Of a stretch of DNA of 64,000 nt, positions 56,483-64,000 are shown piece by piece. Numbering within the stretch: the first letter of the stretch is position 1; every line of letters begins with the position of its first letter. The translations under genes and the position numbers were made by a program. The DNA comes from Parietaria judaica. Lineage: Eukaryota > Streptophyta > Magnoliopsida > Rosales > Urticaceae. Where the stretch lies: NCBI GenBank assembly GCA_954871525.1, contig OX940864.1, positions 6,752,001 through 6,816,000 on the forward strand, given 5' to 3'. The notes under the pieces are model-generated. The model saw only the letters and a program-made list of their open reading frames with translations, ran no database searches and was not told the DNA's origin.

Positions 56483-58107
56483 ATGAATTCTTCCAGCAGT
56501 CTTCTCGAAGTTCAGCCATCATCGAATCTCGAATTCCTTCGTGAGTTTTTCAAGAACAGCTTTCAGTTTTGCAGAATAGCCCCTGAAGTCCGTCATTTCT
56601 TTTATCTTGATTCTTATTGTTTCATTTTTCGCCAGTTGAATCGGGGACGTCGATGTTGGAGCTGAAGAACAAGACGAACGAACCCGTGACGTTTCAGGTT
56701 GGTGTTTGAGAATCTTTAGGGTTTGGGTTGGTTTCGATAATCCATGCTTAGAATCTAACGTGAAAAACATGTCATGATCATCATCAAACAGGTTGAATGT
56801 AATAATAAGAAGAAATATTCTATTCAACCCAATGAAGGTGTTATTCAGCCTGGAAGCACAAAATCTATTACTGGTAAGTCCTTCATTCAATGATCTTTTG
56901 ATTCTTTTTTAAGTTCTTGTTCATGGTTTCTTGCCCGTTATTGGCCCGGTTCCAGCCCGGTTTTGTAAAAAGAACGGGAAAACTCGGCCTGACCTGTTCC
57001 CGGTTTATAAATCAAGAACCGTCCGAGGGCCAAAACTTATAGAACCGGGTCCTCTGTTACCGGCTCGGTTTTAATATTATTATATTTTAGTTTAACTTAC
57101 TGTCGTTTTAGCTTTTTATATCGTAGTGTTAAGAAGACGTTTTAAAATAGGAACAGGGATGTTAAGAAGCTTGGTCAAGCAAGAACAGTTCAGTACTAAT
57201 TTAGTTCTTTTCGTTTTTTGATGCTTGAAGTTACAGTAAAAATGGTGGGTCAAGATGAAGTGTCGAAAGTTTGGCGCGGCAAGGACAAGTTTCGTGTGAA
57301 GAGCAAAATTGTGCCGCATCTGGTGAGACGGTTTTACCGCTGCGTTTTTTTTCTTTCTTCTCTCTTCTTCTTTCGGTTCCGTCTTTAAAATGTTATGATA
57401 AGTGTTATAGTTCGACGAGAAGGCCGGTCGAATTACCGAAGTGACCATGCTGGGCGTAGTTTGCGTTCTCGCGAATCCTCCTACCCCGATCCCGAAAGAA
57501 CCCGAAGAAGAGTCTCCTCCTAGCTCTTCACTCTCCGAGCATGTGAAGCAACCGTCCGAGGTAAAAATTGAGATATATATTTCTCAAATTTCAATGTTAT
57601 TTTTTATTATTTCATTTATAATATGTTTTTCATTTGTATCAGACACGGTTTCAGGTCTCCAAGCCCAGTGAAGAAAGAGCCTCTGCTTTGGAAGAAAAAG
57701 ACTCGGTAATTCTTATAGCTTTACATCAAATGTTCCATTTGATTGTAGTTTTCTTTTGTTGTATAAAATGATAACCTGCAAAACAAAGGTAATCAAAATA
57801 GTGCTGACGTATTATGTGCTAAATAATGATCCATTATTATCACCTAAGTAAAGTAGGCAACGAACATTCATTCGAATTAAAGGGTTATAAAAAATATATA
57901 AAAAACTATTTACGGCAAAAGTATCTGGAAGCTGGAAAATCATGATTATTCTCTGATTTGAGAGGTGAATTTGGGCAGGAATGTACGAGAAAAGAAGAAG
58001 AGCCCAATGCAAGCAGTTACGTATTTTCTTCGTTGTGGGTGTCGATCTTCGTCGTTCTGGGTGCGTTGATTTGCTACTTCATTGCCAAAAAGGCGTCTTC
58101 TCTGTAA
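56483..58107 (+). CDS. VAP-family (MSP domain) ER membrane protein, seven exons (211 aa)
   Basis: Tail-anchored ER protein that tethers the ER to other membranes by binding short FFAT-like motifs. Exons 56,483-56,540, 56,636-56,697, 56,792-56,873, 57,231-57,322, 57,411-57,560, 57,643-57,705, 57,979-58,107; all GT-AG and phases match. The MSP domain, about residues 6-125, reads LLEVQPSSNLEFLLESG, LELKNKTNEPVTFQVECNN, KYSIQPNEGVIQPGSTKSIT, then the basic groove region WRGKDKFRVKSK. An acidic/proline linker follows (EPEEESPPSS). The C-terminal anchor is about 187-205 (SLWVSIFVVLGALICYFIA), then KKASSL. The coiled coil usual before the anchor is short or absent, making it smaller than typical VAP27 (about 240 aa). 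Intron 3 holds a cccggttcc-rich transposon-like patch (56,940-57,070). Confidence 0.9.
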
Positions 58108-58733
58108 ATCATTTAACTTTCATACTATATTTAGATTAGAGCGTTTCTTTGGTCAATCTGTTACTGTTCAACTCGTCAGTTATTGTGGGCTTGATTAACC
58201 TTTTTCAGTGAACAGAAGCCTCGGTTTTATTATGATCCGGTTTTATTGTTTGACATGCTCCGCGGTTTCATGATGCGATGTGAATTATATGTTTGAATGT
58301 TTGATTTTTCGGGGCTCAGTAATTATGTACATGAAATTAGAGATATTACTTTAATGTGCGATTTTAAAGCTTCAATATATATTACAGCCGTCACTTATTG
58401 TTATTGTAGTGAATTGATTGAGTTTTCACTTATATCTATGTCAATTTGTTTACTTATTGTTTGGTATTTGTTATCTAAACTTCAATATATATATATGTAT
58501 ATATACATTATACATATCACGTGTCTTTTAGCATTATAAAAATACTAATTTTAATACTCAACCAAAAGAAGTAGCCCTATTGATATGAATAGAAAGAATG
58601 AAAAATAGTATAAAGCAAAATTTACCACAAATTCCTTATGTTCACGCTGAAGGTAAAATTATAGAGCAATATTACAACAAATTTGAAGCAAATCAATGGT
58701 TGAAAAACTCAAGAGCTAACTTGTCAGAGAGAT
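58108..58733. other. VAP 3' region and spacer
   Basis: 3' UTR-like AT-rich sequence. No further gene. Confidence 0.5.
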
Positions 58734-58884
58734 CTTGTTGTATTGTCGCCTTCTTTATGCGGTACATTTCTTCGAAAATACAGGAATTCGTGAGCTTCTT
58801 GATGTCGGTCACGTTGTAGCTCCGAAAAATTTAGGCTCCGTAGACCGTCCCAAAAGCGGCATGTAGCAGAATCCTGTTCTTATG
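58734..58884 (-). pseudogene. Relic of an STMP1-like microprotein gene
   Basis: Matches the gene at 59,694-59,882 over gagcttcttgatgtcgg (58,792-58,808) and taggctccgtaga (58,832-58,844), with weaker similarity between and around. It has insertions and changes that break the frame, and the start region is not conserved. Same strand and about 1 kb away, so most likely a decayed tandem duplicate. Confidence 0.7.
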
Positions 58885-59693
58885 TTTTCAAACTACTCTT
58901 ACCAACTTAGATGACTACTCTCTCCCTCTCTCAAATTTATCACTTTTTTACATGTAATTACTTATTTTTTTGAAATTAGTAGCGAAAATCCTAAGTTTGT
59001 TACTATTACACTTTAATACTCATGTTCGAAATTTGATGAAAAATATCAAATTATCACTTTATTACTCTTTAATACTCATGTTCAAAATTTGATGATGAAA
59101 ATTATCAAATTTATCACTTTTTTACTCTTTAATATATATATTCAAAATTTTATGGCGAAAATAACTCTCATTGACGTTTTGGGTTGTTAAATGATGACAC
59201 CCCACCACCATGGATGGCCCCAGAATTGACTTGAAAAGGTATAACATACAAACCAGAAATGATACAAGAAGTTAAATGCAATAAATTATTAATGACGGTA
59301 GTTTTCGCTATTAAACTTTGAACATAAGTATTAAAGTGCAATAAAGTCACAATCTTTGGCATTTTCACAATTAAATTTTGAATATGGATATCAAATTGTA
59401 CAATAAGTGATAAATTTAAGTATTTTTCTATTAAAATTTGAATAGTTTAAAACCCAGTAAATAATTATTTTAGTGATAGTAAAATTATATCGATCAGATG
59501 GTCGAATAGTTACACAATAAATCATCCACAAAATCAGATACCATATATATTATAATTTAATTAAATCACTTATTTTTATTGGATCAATCTTAATTGCAAG
59601 CTTATGATATGATCACGTTATACACGTAAAATACCCAACTTATTCAATTACGTGATCCAACATGAAAAGCTAACAATCTCCAGCCACAAAAGC

Positions 59694-59882
59694 TCACTCG
59701 CCGGAAACCTTGTCGTCCTCGCTCTTGACGCCGGGTTTACGGTAAGTCTCTTCGATGTGCTTCGCCATGAAAACTCCCGAGCTCGCGAGCTTCTTGATGT
59801 CGGGAACGCTGTAATTCTGAGCAACATAGGCTCCGTAGAGGGTCCCGATCACGAAGCAGAAGCCGGACCTTATGATTCCCAT
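59694..59882 (-). CDS. STMP1/DUF4535-like small membrane protein (62 aa)
   Basis: Single exon from ATG 59,882. MGIIRSGFCFVIGTLYGAYV is a single membrane segment. AQNYSVPDIKKL follows, matching the AQNY-(D/S)-(I/V)-P-(D/N)-I/L-K-K core that I know from animal STMP1 (a mitochondrial inner-membrane microprotein linked to respiratory complexes) and plant DUF4535 proteins. The tail is hydrophilic (HIEETYRKPGVKSEDDKVSG). Mitochondrial function is inferred from the family. Too short for many gene finders, but the motif and the relic next door support it. Confidence 0.82.
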   Translation of the reverse strand: MGIIRSGFCFVIGTLYGAYVAQNYSVPDIKKLASSGVFMAKHIEETYRKPGVKSEDDKVSGE

Positions 59883-59894
59883 TTGAATTATTGA

Positions 59895-60911
59895 AAATCA
59901 AAGATCGATGAAAATGAAGCAGAGCTTGAGTTTGGAGCTTGCAAGTTATATACAAGTGGCGAAATCTTGAGGCACAAGTTACCTCTTCCCCAAGTTTATT
60001 CCATTCCCTATTCTTAATGCATTTATGCAAATTCTCTTCTCTCCAAGTATTTAATGCAATACACGTGTCAAGCTATGAGCTTTTCTTGTTGTTTGATGTC
60101 GTTTTCCACTCCATAATCGAATTATTATATATGAGGATATCAAGTCGTATACTGTACTAGGTCAAAGAAATAGTTATTTGTTAAACACCCCTTGATTTTC
60201 GCTTGTTATATATTAATCAACTCACCTCCCTAATTTATCACTTTCTTTTCTTCTTCTTGTTTTCCCTCCTATGATTTCAATTTATACTACTCACGTCGAG
60301 GTTTAAAGACGATTCTACATTTTCCGTACATTATAAAAGATCGACAGTTTTTGTTTTTGATGGAAGATCGACAGTTTTCACTCTAGAGTTTTTTTTTTGT
60401 TTTTGTTTTTTTTTTCCAAATACCAAATTTCATAAAAAGAAAACCAGATGAACATTCTCTCTTAGTGCAATATTCCGGTCATATTATTGAAAATGTTAAT
60501 TATTTTGCGCTTCAATTTAAACAGAGACCTTTGAACATTTAATTCATCAAAATCAGGATTTTGATATATATAAAATTATTGGGGGGCTGAATTTCTAAAA
60601 ATGAAAAACTGCAAATTGATATTTGATTAATAAGTTTAGAGACAAACGATACAAATTAACGACAAGTTCAAGAGATAATATCATACAGTGATAAAAGTTC
60701 AAAAATTCTTACAGAAGAAAAAGAAAAAAAAAGGTATAAATTGCATAGACAGAGGCTAAAATCAATATAACTTTATCACACAATCTTCTCCTAAATCAAA
60801 ATGAAGCATCAACAAGCCATATCTTGCTACATCCATGGCGATTATTATACTACTTAAGAAACTTCTTAGGTCTTGTCATGACCGAGAAGATCTTCATATA
60901 ATCCCGACCCT
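59895..60911. other. Spacer between the two microprotein genes
   Basis: Upstream/downstream flanks of the two minus-strand genes. AT-rich, with a T-run at about 60,391-60,415. No exon recognised. Confidence 0.55.
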
Positions 60912-61109
60912 TCACGGATCTTGCTTCTCCGAGGCTGTGTTTACGGTTTGCGGCTGATCAGCGAGGCTGTTTCGCTTCTCGAGTAGCTGGCGAGCGCTAG
61001 CCCATCGCTTGAAAGCTTCGTGGTTTTGGCAGCTTCGGAATCCTCTCGTCATAAACGCTCCACAGATTGCTCCCAAAACAAAGGTGACACCAGTCTTCAC
61101 AAGAGCCAT
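60912..61109 (-). CDS. Divergent small membrane protein, likely paralog of the STMP1-like gene (65 aa)
   Basis: Single exon from ATG 61,109 to TGA 60,912-60,914. MALVKTGVTFVLGAICGAFM shares with the neighbour the layout M-x4-(S/T)-G-x2-FV-x-G-x3-GA, one membrane segment at the same place and the same strand. The AQNY..PDIKK core is replaced by TRGFRSCQNHEAFKRWASAR, and a hydrophilic tail follows. If it is a paralog it has lost the hallmark core. It could also be an unrelated small membrane protein. Upstream on the minus strand is (TA)n DNA. Confidence 0.6.
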   Translation of the reverse strand: MALVKTGVTFVLGAICGAFMTRGFRSCQNHEAFKRWASARQLLEKRNSLADQPQTVNTASEKQDP

Positions 61110-61594
61110 TTCGATAATATTCCAATTGATATATAGTTATTCTTCTTTCTCAAATTTGTATGGTGTATATGTGTATATATATATATTATATATATAATGA
61201 AATATTGAGAAGCTTGAGGAATAAGAAATGGCTTTGATGAGTAAGTACGAAGTGGTAGGCCATTGTTGATAGATAACTTTTTCTCCAAGGAAAGTCAAAG
61301 GGTTTGGTTTGACTCGAATTGCCATATCTTGATGATCACGAAACAATTTTTTCAAATCTGGAGCGAGTAAGTATGCCATGTAAAATAAGCCTGGTAGGTA
61401 GCGAAAGCAAATTTCTCGTGTACATTTTACTTTTAATTTATTTTGGGTTTTATATAATTGGGATTTTTTTTTCTGGCTTCATTATACTTGAAACTTGTGG
61501 TGAAATTTAAACTCGGGTACGGCCCTTTTTTTAACCGTTCTCGGTTACTAGTTTCCGGTAGTAATTATTTGTGAAATACTATCAATAACAAAAA
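61110..61594. other. Upstream spacer with CCGG-word patch
   Basis: No gene. 61,510-61,560 has ctcgggtacgg/ggttactagtttccggt words like a hAT interior. The matching kind of sequence reappears at 62,590-62,652 on the other side of the hairpin element. Confidence 0.5.
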
Positions 61595-62581
61595 GGGTAA
61601 ACTGCGGCTAATGTACCCAATGTTTGATCTTCTGCGGATTATGTATCCAATGTTTATTTTCGGCGGCTAATGTACCCAATGTTTGATCCGTTAGATATTT
61701 TTGTGTTTTCCGTCACTTGACCGTTAGAGAGTTATCCTCCTCTATATGCACACTTTTCGTATTTTTGACATAACTCATTTTTTGTCCAAATTTTATGCAC
61801 GACCTATGGTTGGAAAGATAAGAGATAGATCTACAACTTTAGTGTTTTAAGTTTTGAAAAATCAGTTTTAGAAAAATACGAAATTTCAAATACAATGTAA
61901 AACTGGACATTAGTTTAATGCAAAATATTTGTTTCGAGCAAATTTTAATATACTTAATGACTTTTTATGATGAAACGTAAAACTAAAAAGTTGTAGATAA
62001 ATATTTTATCTTTCTAACGGGTATTTATTTATAAGTTTTAGACAAAAAATGAGTGAGTTATGCCAAAAATATGAAAGATGTGATGCAAAATAATCTTTCA
62101 TATTTTTGGCATAACTCACTCATTTTTTGTCTAAAATTTATAAATAAACACTCTTTGGAAATATAAAAAGTTTATCTACAACTTTTTAGTTTTACATTTC
62201 ATCATAAAAAGTCATTAAGTATATTAAAATTTGCTCGAAACAAATATTTTGCATTAAACTAATGTCCAGTTTTACGTTGTATTTGAAATTTCGTATTTTT
62301 CTAAAACTGATTTTACAAAACTTAAAACACCAAAGTTGTAGATCTATCTCTTATCTTTCCAACCATAGGTCATGCATAAAATTTGGACAAAAAATGAGTG
62401 AGTTATGTCAAAAATACGAAAAGTGTGCATATAGAGGAGGATAACTCTCTAACGGTCAAGTGACGGAAAACACGAAAATATCTAACGGATCAAACATTGG
62501 GTACATTAGCCGCCGAAAATAAACATTGGGTACATAATCCGCAAAAGATCAAACATTTGGTACATTAGCCGCAGTTGGTCC
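61595..62581. mobile_element. 987-bp near-perfect hairpin (foldback) element
   Basis: Left arm 61,595-62,078 and right arm 62,094-62,581 are inverted copies over nearly their whole length with only scattered differences, around a 15-nt loop (62,079-62,093). Outer ends gggtaaactgcggctaatg and its complement cattagccgcagttggtcc. No ORF of significance. A one-arm relative lies at 51,867. The target duplication was not resolved. Confidence 0.9.
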
Positions 62582-63009
62582 TATTTTGAGAACGGGACTG
62601 GACATGTTTGACCGAATCGCAAACGGAGAGAAATTCCCGGTCCCGGTCTGATGTATTATTTTTTTGGGTTGTCAATGACTGATAGAGAGAGGTCCACTTT
62701 ATTTATTAATAGAATTGTTATAAATAAAAATAAAAAATCTAAAAAATGTGCGTGTGAAAGGTGAACATAATAAAGAGTTGGACACTTTTTTGGACACTTT
62801 GCCCGCTAAAATAAAGAGTTGGAACGCGTTATTACATCTGGTATAAGAATTGGTATTTTTGCCGTATATATTTCTAAAAGAAATAACTACGGAATGATAC
62901 AAGAAGACTGTTTCTCTTGAGCATCGCTGGTGGATAGAAATAATAACATACTTGGTTCACACAAAATCTTCATAATTAACTAACATTTGTTAGCCAACTA
63001 TGTAGAAGT
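62582..63009. other. Spacer left of the LINE
   Basis: CCGG-word patch (62,590-62,652), then AT-rich DNA. No gene. Confidence 0.5.
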
Positions 63010-64000
63010 AGAACTGATTTTATCACCGGGCCCCGACGGCTTCCACGCCATCTTCTTCCAAAAACTTTGGGGGACTGTGGGGCCGGCGATTCGTGAAGAG
63101 TGTTTGGATATTCTTAACGGGAGGAGGAGTGTGAGAGCATGGAACGCCACCAACATCGTGCTCTTGCCAAAGGTGAAGAACCCAAGGAGAGTACAAGACT
63201 TCCGACCGATCAGTTTGTGCAACGTGCTCCTCAAGCTCGTTTCCAAAGTGGTCGCTAACCGGATAAAAGGCGCCCTCGCCTCCGTCATCTCGGACGCTCA
63301 AAGCGCCTTCGTTCCCGGACGCTTGATTACGGACAACGCCGCCATCGCCTACGAGCTTCTTCATTCTATCCGGCAAATCCGTTATCAAAAGAAGGGGGCG
63401 ATGGCCATAAAGCTCGATATGAGCAAAGCTTATGACCGGGTCGAATGGGGGTTCGTGGAAGCAATGTTGCATCGGATGGGGTTCGGGCCGCGAATCCTAG
63501 CCGTTGTACGGGATTGTATTTCGACACCGGTCTTCTCCGTCGTCCTCAACGGAAGAGCCGGAAACTTCTTCTCGCCGACCCGCGGACTCCGGCAAGGCTG
63601 CCCTTTGTCGCCGTACCTCTTCCTAGTTTGCGCGGAGGGCCTTTCCGCGCTCATCCGGGGGCAAGAGAGGCTTGGACTCCTACGCGGTTTCGCGTGCCAT
63701 CGGGAAGCCCCGCCGGTGACACATCTTCTCTTCGCGGACGATTGTATCATCTTCGGGGAGGCGAGTGTCGGGTGCGGCCAAGCTATTAGCGGGGTCCTCA
63801 AAGTCTACGAGAAGGGGACGGGACAAACCGTTAACGCGGAGAAGTCCATGGTGAGCTTTTCACGGAACGTGGCTGTGGCACAGGGTGGATCCATCTCTCG
63901 GGTGCTTGGTATGCGGGCCGTTCCGGATCTCGAGTCTTATCTCGGGCTTCCGATACACGTTGGCCAAAACAAGTGCGCTGTCTTTAGCAAGATCACGAGC
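63010..64000 (+). mobile_element. LINE (L1-type) ORF2 reverse transcriptase, 5'-truncated, runs off the window
   Basis: One frame is open for about 325 codons to the right edge, without a stop. Motifs in order: SPGPDGFHAIFFQKLW (63,023), NIVLLPKVKNP, DFRPISLCNVLLKLVSKVVA, SAFVPGRLITDNAAIAYELL, AIKLDMSKAYDRVEW, GLRQGCPLSPYLF, the catalytic LLFADDCIIF (about 63,725-63,755) and YLGLPIHVGQNK. The usual upstream part (endonuclease and RT N-terminus) is missing: the frame begins directly before SPGPDGF, so the insertion is 5'-truncated near 63,010-63,022. GC content far exceeds the flanks. The intact frame suggests a fairly young insertion. Confidence 0.93.

Overview
Eukaryotic nuclear DNA from a flowering plant, most likely a dicot. 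The evidence is plant-specific genes (PLATZ, YABBY, DUF641/GIL1-like, peroxisomal class small HSP), short GT-AG introns, very AT-rich intergenic DNA, and plant retrotransposon families (Ty3 Tat/Retand-type, Sirevirus-like Ty1, L1-type LINEs, tRNA-derived SINEs, hAT, a Helitron). Nothing bacterial, no CRISPR and no rRNA were seen. Several open frames in such DNA begin at GTG or lie antisense to genes; I annotated only those that make sense as plant exons or transposon proteins. Layout: 1-7.7 kb is a decayed Ty3 retrotransposon entering from the left edge. 9.7-13.1 kb is a non-autonomous Helitron. 13.7-14.9 kb (minus) is the 3' part of a probable UTP23-like rRNA-processing gene whose lysine-rich exon has been tandemly amplified; it is cut at 14,904 by a Sirevirus-like Ty1 element. 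That element (14.9-21.9 kb) carries a second, antisense, very young copy of its own family (15,848-20,530) and is itself truncated by a LINE tail. 23.0-24.2 kb is a foldback element, followed by the last three exons of a FIL/YAB3-type YABBY gene with a 2-nt lesion. 27.3-27.9 kb is a complete small hAT element. The first intact gene is the minus-strand DUF641 (GIL1/IRKI-like) gene at 29.4-30.8 kb. From 32 to 45 kb there are SINE copies (one split by a solo LTR), foldback elements, a Ty1 integrase scrap and a hAT transposase end. The right third is gene-rich: PLATZ zinc protein (45.4-46.8 kb, +), two hAT elements nested one inside the terminal repeat of the other (50.5-51.7 kb), a two-exon peroxisomal small HSP ending in SKL (53.9-55.1 kb, +), a seven-exon VAP/MSP-domain ER-membrane protein (56.5-58.1 kb, +), and a minus-strand cluster of tiny STMP1/DUF4535-like membrane proteins (one pseudogene, one gene, one divergent paralog; 58.7-61.1 kb). 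It ends with a 987-bp hairpin element and the reverse transcriptase of a LINE running off the right edge. The genes are independent loci and do not form one pathway. The most distinctive observations are the exon-unit array in the UTP23-like gene, the antisense self-insertion of the Ty1 element, the hAT-into-hAT-terminus nesting proved by two target duplications, the SINE split by a solo LTR, the long hairpin elements and the microprotein cluster.
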